Assembly (NCBI GenBank): GCA_017306415.1
Contig: JAFKIL010000001.1
Coordinates: forward strand, 868,001-932,000
DNA from: Microbacterium sp.
GTDB taxonomy: Bacteria; Actinomycetota; Actinomycetes; Actinomycetales; Microbacteriaceae
Length of the DNA stretch: 64,000 bases
Direction: 5' to 3'
Shown: positions 61,024 through 64,000 of the stretch, piece after piece
Numbering within the stretch: the first letter of the stretch is position 1
Layout of the letters: each line of letters starts with the position of its first letter
The notes under the pieces: generated by a model
Database searches by the model: none
What the model saw: the letters and a program-made list of their open reading frames with translations, nothing else
What the model was told of the DNA's origin: nothing
Position numbers and translations under genes: made by a program

Positions 61024-62112
61024 ATGTACGAAGCCAGCGGCGCGAACAACGACCATCGCCTGCGGATCGGGTCGCTGTTCTCCGGCTACGGCGGACTCGA
61101 CCTCGCCGTCGAGCAGGTCTTCGACGCCCACACGATCTGGTTCTCCGAAATCAACGAACCCGTCGCCCGCGTCTTCGCCCATCACTGGCCCGCCGTCCCG
61201 AACCTGGGCGACATCACCGCGATCGACTGGAGCACGGTCGAACCGGTCGATGTACTTTGCGGCGGCTTCCCCTGCCAGGACGTCTCCACGGTCGGGAAGA
61301 TGGCCGGCCTCGCACCCGGCACCCGATCCGGCCTGTGGACGCACATGGCAGCGGCGATCGATGCGCTGCAACCCGAATGGGTCGTCATCGAGAACGTCCG
61401 CGGGCTGCTCTCCGCACTTGCCGTTCGCGTGACCACGGAAGGAGACGACGATGAACGACGCAACCCCGATGCCGCAACCCCCGGCGATGCAACCCGTCGC
61501 GGTGTGGAACCCGACCCGTGGGGTCTGGGAGACAAGCCAGCCCGACCTCTTCGGGCGCTTGGCGCCGTACTCGGAGACCTGGCCGACCTCCGGTATGACG
61601 CACGATGGCTCGGCCTATCCGCTTCCGCGATCGGCGCACCGCATCCCCGGTTCCGCATCTTCATCCTGGCCCGCCGCGCTCTTCCGCACCCCCTTGGCAT
61701 CAGACTCGGCCAGGGGTGGCGAGACACTAGCCCACGTCAAGGCGCGACGGGGCACGATCGCCCTGAGTCACCAGGTGATCGACCTCGTGACCAGACACGA
61801 TCGGCAGCCTTCGCCGGAGGCGACATTCGTGTTGATCGAGGAGTTCTTCGACGCTGGGGACGCTACGCCCTCGCCATCGCCCGATGGGAACGCATCACTG
61901 GCCGATCCGCCCCAGCTCCCGCCATCCTGAACGAGGACGCGGGTCCGCGGCCTGCACCCGCCTTTGTGGAATGGCTCATGGGGTTGCCGGGCGGATGGGT
62001 GACCGACCCTTCGCTCTGCCTGACGCATCCGCAGCAGCTCACCGCCCTGGGGAACGGCGTCGTGCCGCGCCAGGCGGCGTGTGCTCTCGGCACACTGAGG
62101 CACTGGACGTGA
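61024..62112 (+). CDS. DNA (cytosine-5-)-methyltransferase
   Basis: A 362-residue C5-methyltransferase. 'IGSLFSGYGGLDLAVEQVF' is motif I (SAM binding), 'VLCGGFPCQDVSTVGK' motif IV with the catalytic Cys near residue 85, 'WVVIENVRGLL' motif VI, 'GAPHPRFRIFILARR' motif VIII, and 'TALGNGVVPRQAACALG' motif X. The target-recognition part is short and Arg/Asp-rich. No matching restriction enzyme is near, so it is probably an orphan that protects the element from host restriction. From 61451 to 61930 the same DNA encodes a second protein in another frame. It ends three bases from the convergent ABC gene. Confidence 0.92.
   Translation: MYEASGANNDHRLRIGSLFSGYGGLDLAVEQVFDAHTIWFSEINEPVARVFAHHWPAVPNLGDITAIDWSTVEPVDVLCGGFPCQDVSTVGKMAGLAPGTRSGLWTHMAAAIDALQPEWVVIENVRGLLSALAVRVTTEGDDDERRNPDAATPGDATRRGVEPDPWGLGDKPARPLRALGAVLGDLADLRYDARWLGLSASAIGAPHPRFRIFILARRALPHPLGIRLGQGWRDTSPRQGATGHDRPESPGDRPRDQTRSAAFAGGDIRVDRGVLRRWGRYALAIARWERITGRSAPAPAILNEDAGPRPAPAFVEWLMGLPGGWVTDPSLCLTHPQQLTALGNGVVPRQAACALGTLRHWT
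61451..61930 (+). CDS. Overlapping (overprinted) gene inside the methyltransferase gene
   Basis: A 159-residue protein read in a different frame entirely within the methyltransferase gene. ATG at 61451 has a strong AAGGAG exactly six bases upstream. Over 61501-61620 this frame has 35 of 40 codons ending in G or C, against 25 of 40 for the methyltransferase frame, so codon bias here favours the inner frame. 'VWNPTRGVWETSQPDLFGRL', 'APYSETWPTSGMTHDGSAY', 'LFRTPLASDSARGGETLA' and 'RRGTIALSHQVIDLV' look like ordinary protein, and I believe such blocks recur beside phage and plasmid methyltransferases. Function unknown. Confidence 0.65.
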   Translation: MNDATPMPQPPAMQPVAVWNPTRGVWETSQPDLFGRLAPYSETWPTSGMTHDGSAYPLPRSAHRIPGSASSSWPAALFRTPLASDSARGGETLAHVKARRGTIALSHQVIDLVTRHDRQPSPEATFVLIEEFFDAGDATPSPSPDGNASLADPPQLPPS

Positions 62113-62114
62113 AG

Positions 62115-63464
62115 CTACCCTTCGGCATCGCCGTCCATCAGCGTTGATGTAAGCGCTGCGGCGACTTCAGACAAGACCAGTTCTCCGGTGTTGGCGTCGT
62201 AGTCGAACAGTTCGCCGTAGCGCCCCCAGTCGATAGCGATGTCGAGTTGCTTTTCGGTGTCCTCGGCGTTGTAGCCGCGGCGCAGCAGGTCGCGGAAGAA
62301 GTCGTCGCGGAGGGCGCCGTCGTTGCTGTTCTCCAACGCCTTCACGATGGTCTTGACGAGGGGAGCGTGTTCGACGGCGAGGCCGGCGAACATCTCCTTG
62401 GAGCGCTGGATGTCGGCGGTGTACCAGGCGCGCCCTACCTCGGTGAGGAATGCCTGAGCGCCTTCCACTTCGAGAAGCCCCAGCATCCGTGCGGCGTCGA
62501 CCAGCGGCAGCAGGTCGTCGACCTCAAAGGAGAGCTCGTCGGCGAGGTCAGGCAGGTCTGATTGGCCGTCGTGGGCATAGACGATCTCGACCAGGCCGGC
62601 GAGTCCGCCGACACTGGCGTCAGGTAGCGGATGAGTGAGGGGTCCCGGCGTGGCGGCGCGTTCTGCGGCAGACTTCTCGTCGCGGCCGGTGAGGATCGCG
62701 TAGAGCCGGTCAACGGCCGCCTCGAAGGTGGGGCTGCGCCGGTCGCGGGGACGTGGCAGCAGGATCGGGACTTCGGCCTTGATGTGGCCGGGGTTGGAGC
62801 CCAGCACGAGCACCCGGTCGGCGAGGAGGACGGCCTCTTCGATGTTGTGGGTGACGATGCAGATGCACTTGGTGGGAAAGTCCGGCTGCGCCCACAGGGA
62901 GATGAGCTCGCCGCGCAGGTTCTCGCTGGTGAGGACGTCGAGGGCGGAGAACGGCTCGTCCATGAGGAGCACGTCGGGCTGGAGGACCAGGGCACGGGCG
63001 AAGCCGACCCGCTGGCGCATCCCGCCGGAGAGCTCGCGGGGGTAGGCGCTCTCGAACCCGTCAAGGCCGATCTGGTCGATGGCGTCGAGTGCGCGCTGGC
63101 GGCGTTCCTTCTCGGGGACGCCGGCGGCGCGCAGGCCGAGCTCGACGTTGTCTTGCACGCTCAGCCACGGCATGAGCGCGAAGGACTGGAACACCATCGC
63201 CGTGCCGGGGTTGGCGCCGTTCAGTGGCGTGCCGCGGTAGCGGATGTCGCCGCTCGTGGGTGCGATCAGGCCTGCGATGGTGCGCAGCAGTGTGGACTTG
63301 CCGGAGCCGGACTTGCCGAGCAGGGCGACGACCTCACCTTCGTGCAGTGTGACCGATACGTCATCGAGGACGTGCAGAGTCGAGCCGTCCGCAGAGGGGA
63401 ACGACTTGGAGACATGCTCGGCCTCGATCAGCGCGGTGCGGATCGGGACGGTCGTGGCGGCCAT
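62115..63464 (-). CDS. ABC transporter ATPase, nitrate/sulfonate type, with AAA-associated C-terminal domain
   Basis: A 449-residue protein. Residues 1-265 are an SsuB/NrtD-like ATPase: Walker A 'VVALLGKSGSGKSTLLRTIA', Q-loop 'AMVFQSFALMPWLSVQDNVE', signature 'ELSGGMRQRVGFARA' and Walker B 'VLLMDEPFSALDVLT'. Residues 300-449 form an extra domain ('ASVGGLAGLVEIVYAHDG', 'AFLTEVGRAWYTADIQRSKE', 'DDFFRDLLRRGYNAEDTE') of the AAA-associated type found on some nitrate/sulfonate/bicarbonate transporters, probably regulatory. It follows the permease gene on the same strand, 36 bases apart. The substrate cannot be assigned. Confidence 0.9.
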   Translation of the reverse strand: MAATTVPIRTALIEAEHVSKSFPSADGSTLHVLDDVSVTLHEGEVVALLGKSGSGKSTLLRTIAGLIAPTSGDIRYRGTPLNGANPGTAMVFQSFALMPWLSVQDNVELGLRAAGVPEKERRQRALDAIDQIGLDGFESAYPRELSGGMRQRVGFARALVLQPDVLLMDEPFSALDVLTSENLRGELISLWAQPDFPTKCICIVTHNIEEAVLLADRVLVLGSNPGHIKAEVPILLPRPRDRRSPTFEAAVDRLYAILTGRDEKSAAERAATPGPLTHPLPDASVGGLAGLVEIVYAHDGQSDLPDLADELSFEVDDLLPLVDAARMLGLLEVEGAQAFLTEVGRAWYTADIQRSKEMFAGLAVEHAPLVKTIVKALENSNDGALRDDFFRDLLRRGYNAEDTEKQLDIAIDWGRYGELFDYDANTGELVLSEVAAALTSTLMDGDAEG

Positions 63465-63500
63465 GAGGGTTCACGTCCTTTCACTGGTCGATGGGCGAGG

Positions 63501-64000
63501 TCAGGTGAGGGAGAAGCGGCGCTCGGCGTAGTCATAGAGGCGTCGCCAAAACAGCCTGTTGAGGCCAACGACGAAGATGCTCATCACCGTGACCCCGACG
63601 AGGGTCTTGCCGAAGTCGCCATCTGCGGTGGATTGGGCGATATAGGCGCCGAGCCCTGCGGCGGTGAGGGTGGTGTGCCCGTAGGAGACGACCTCGGCGA
63701 CAATTGAGGCGTTCCACGCGCCGCCGGCGGCGGTGATGCCGCCGGTGACCCAGGAGGCGAAGATTGCCGGCCCGTACAGGTTGCGCCACTTCTGGACGCG
63801 ATTGAGCCGCAGGTTGGTGGCGGCCTCGCGCAGATCATTCGGGATCGCCGCGGCGCCGGCGATGACGTTGAACAGGATGTACCACTGCGCGCCGAGGGCC
63901 ATCAGGAAGATGCCGCCAACGTTGAGGCTGACGCCGGACCAGATCAGGGCCAGGGTGAAGAACGGGAACAGGAAGTTCGCCGGGAACGACGCGAGGACCT
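63501..64000 (-). CDS. ABC transporter permease, C-terminal part (start outside window)
   Basis: About 165 codons of a permease continuing past the right edge. The visible part has helices at 'NFLFPFFTLALIWSGVSLN' and 'IFLMALGAQWYILFNVIAGA', then the cytoplasmic EAA loop ('LREAATNLRLNRVQKWRNLY', with the conserved E-A-A...G pattern partly kept as 'YGPAIF') that contacts the ATPase. Type I importer permease of the nitrate/taurine class. The preceding part is outside, so total length and any fusion cannot be judged. Confidence 0.85.
   Translation of the reverse strand, partial: VLASFPANFLFPFFTLALIWSGVSLNVGGIFLMALGAQWYILFNVIAGAAAIPNDLREAATNLRLNRVQKWRNLYGPAIFASWVTGGITAAGGAWNASIVAEVVSYGHTTLTAAGLGAYIAQSTADGDFGKTLVGVTVMSIFVVGLNRLFWRRLYDYAERRFSLT

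Larger units (their letters stand above)
54187..64000. mobile_element. Left part of an integrated conjugative or mobilisable element
   Basis: The left border is the break in the chromosomal ABC-F gene. Within it are a second ABC-F gene, a universal stress protein, a small membrane protein, a MobF relaxase-helicase with a possible oriT, a cytosine methyltransferase and an ABC transporter that continues past the right end. Relaxase plus methyltransferase is typical plasmid or ICE cargo. No integrase, replication protein or type IV secretion gene is visible, so whether the element is an ICE, an integrated plasmid or a remnant cannot be decided. The right border is outside the window. Confidence 0.7.

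Overview
The window is chromosomal DNA of a very high-GC Gram-positive actinobacterium. Gene content, gene order (eno, a FtsB/DivIC-like gene, DUF501, an S8 protease) and the many start codons placed a few bases after a TANNNT box point to Microbacteriaceae, most likely Microbacterium. This assignment is an inference from family recognition; no database search was possible.

Layout. 1-0.85 kb: the visible part of a Pr6Pr-type membrane gene and a tiny zinc-binding protein. 1.2-11.6 kb: a tightly coupled plus-strand operon for a secreted or cell-surface polysaccharide (three GT2 glycosyltransferases, two flippase-like proteins, a GT-C-like membrane protein, a pyruvyl transferase and an HxxxDG acyltransferase). 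It is followed by a convergent hexapeptide acetyltransferase, an OafA-type acyltransferase and a GH16 lipoprotein (11.6-14.3 kb). 14.3-26.6 kb: mainly minus-strand housekeeping genes: an odd tRNA with a UAA anticodon, NDH-2, S8 protease, DUF501, FtsB-like protein, fatty acid desaturase, a broken cold-shock gene, eno, an O-methyltransferase, an SGNH-hydrolase/DUF1905 fusion, hisS, mazG and nhaA.

26.7-41.6 kb: ppc, small zinc-ribbon and membrane proteins, a gamma-carbonic-anhydrase-like protein, a DUF559-type protein flanked by REP-like repeats, mfd, two paralogous membrane proteins, pth, rplY, a 40-residue membrane protein, gntK, gnd and an epimerase. 41.6-46.4 kb: a MacB-like ABC exporter divergent from an OmpR-type two-component system. 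46.5-49.4 kb: a three-gene flavin electron-transfer unit (NqrB/RnfD-like membrane domain fused to a ferredoxin reductase, ApbE, and a FMN-binding lipoprotein). 49.6-52.7 kb: prs, glmU, tRNA-Gln and a MarR regulator.

52.8-64 kb: a chromosomal ABC-F gene is cut off at the Walker B motif of its second ATPase domain, at about 54186. From there the DNA appears to be the left part of an integrated mobile element. It carries its own complete ABC-F gene, a universal stress protein, a MobF (TrwC/TraA) relaxase-helicase with a possible oriT, a C5-cytosine methyltransferase whose second half also encodes another protein in a different frame, and a nitrate/sulfonate-type ABC transporter that runs off the right end. 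No integrase, transposase or CRISPR array is visible.
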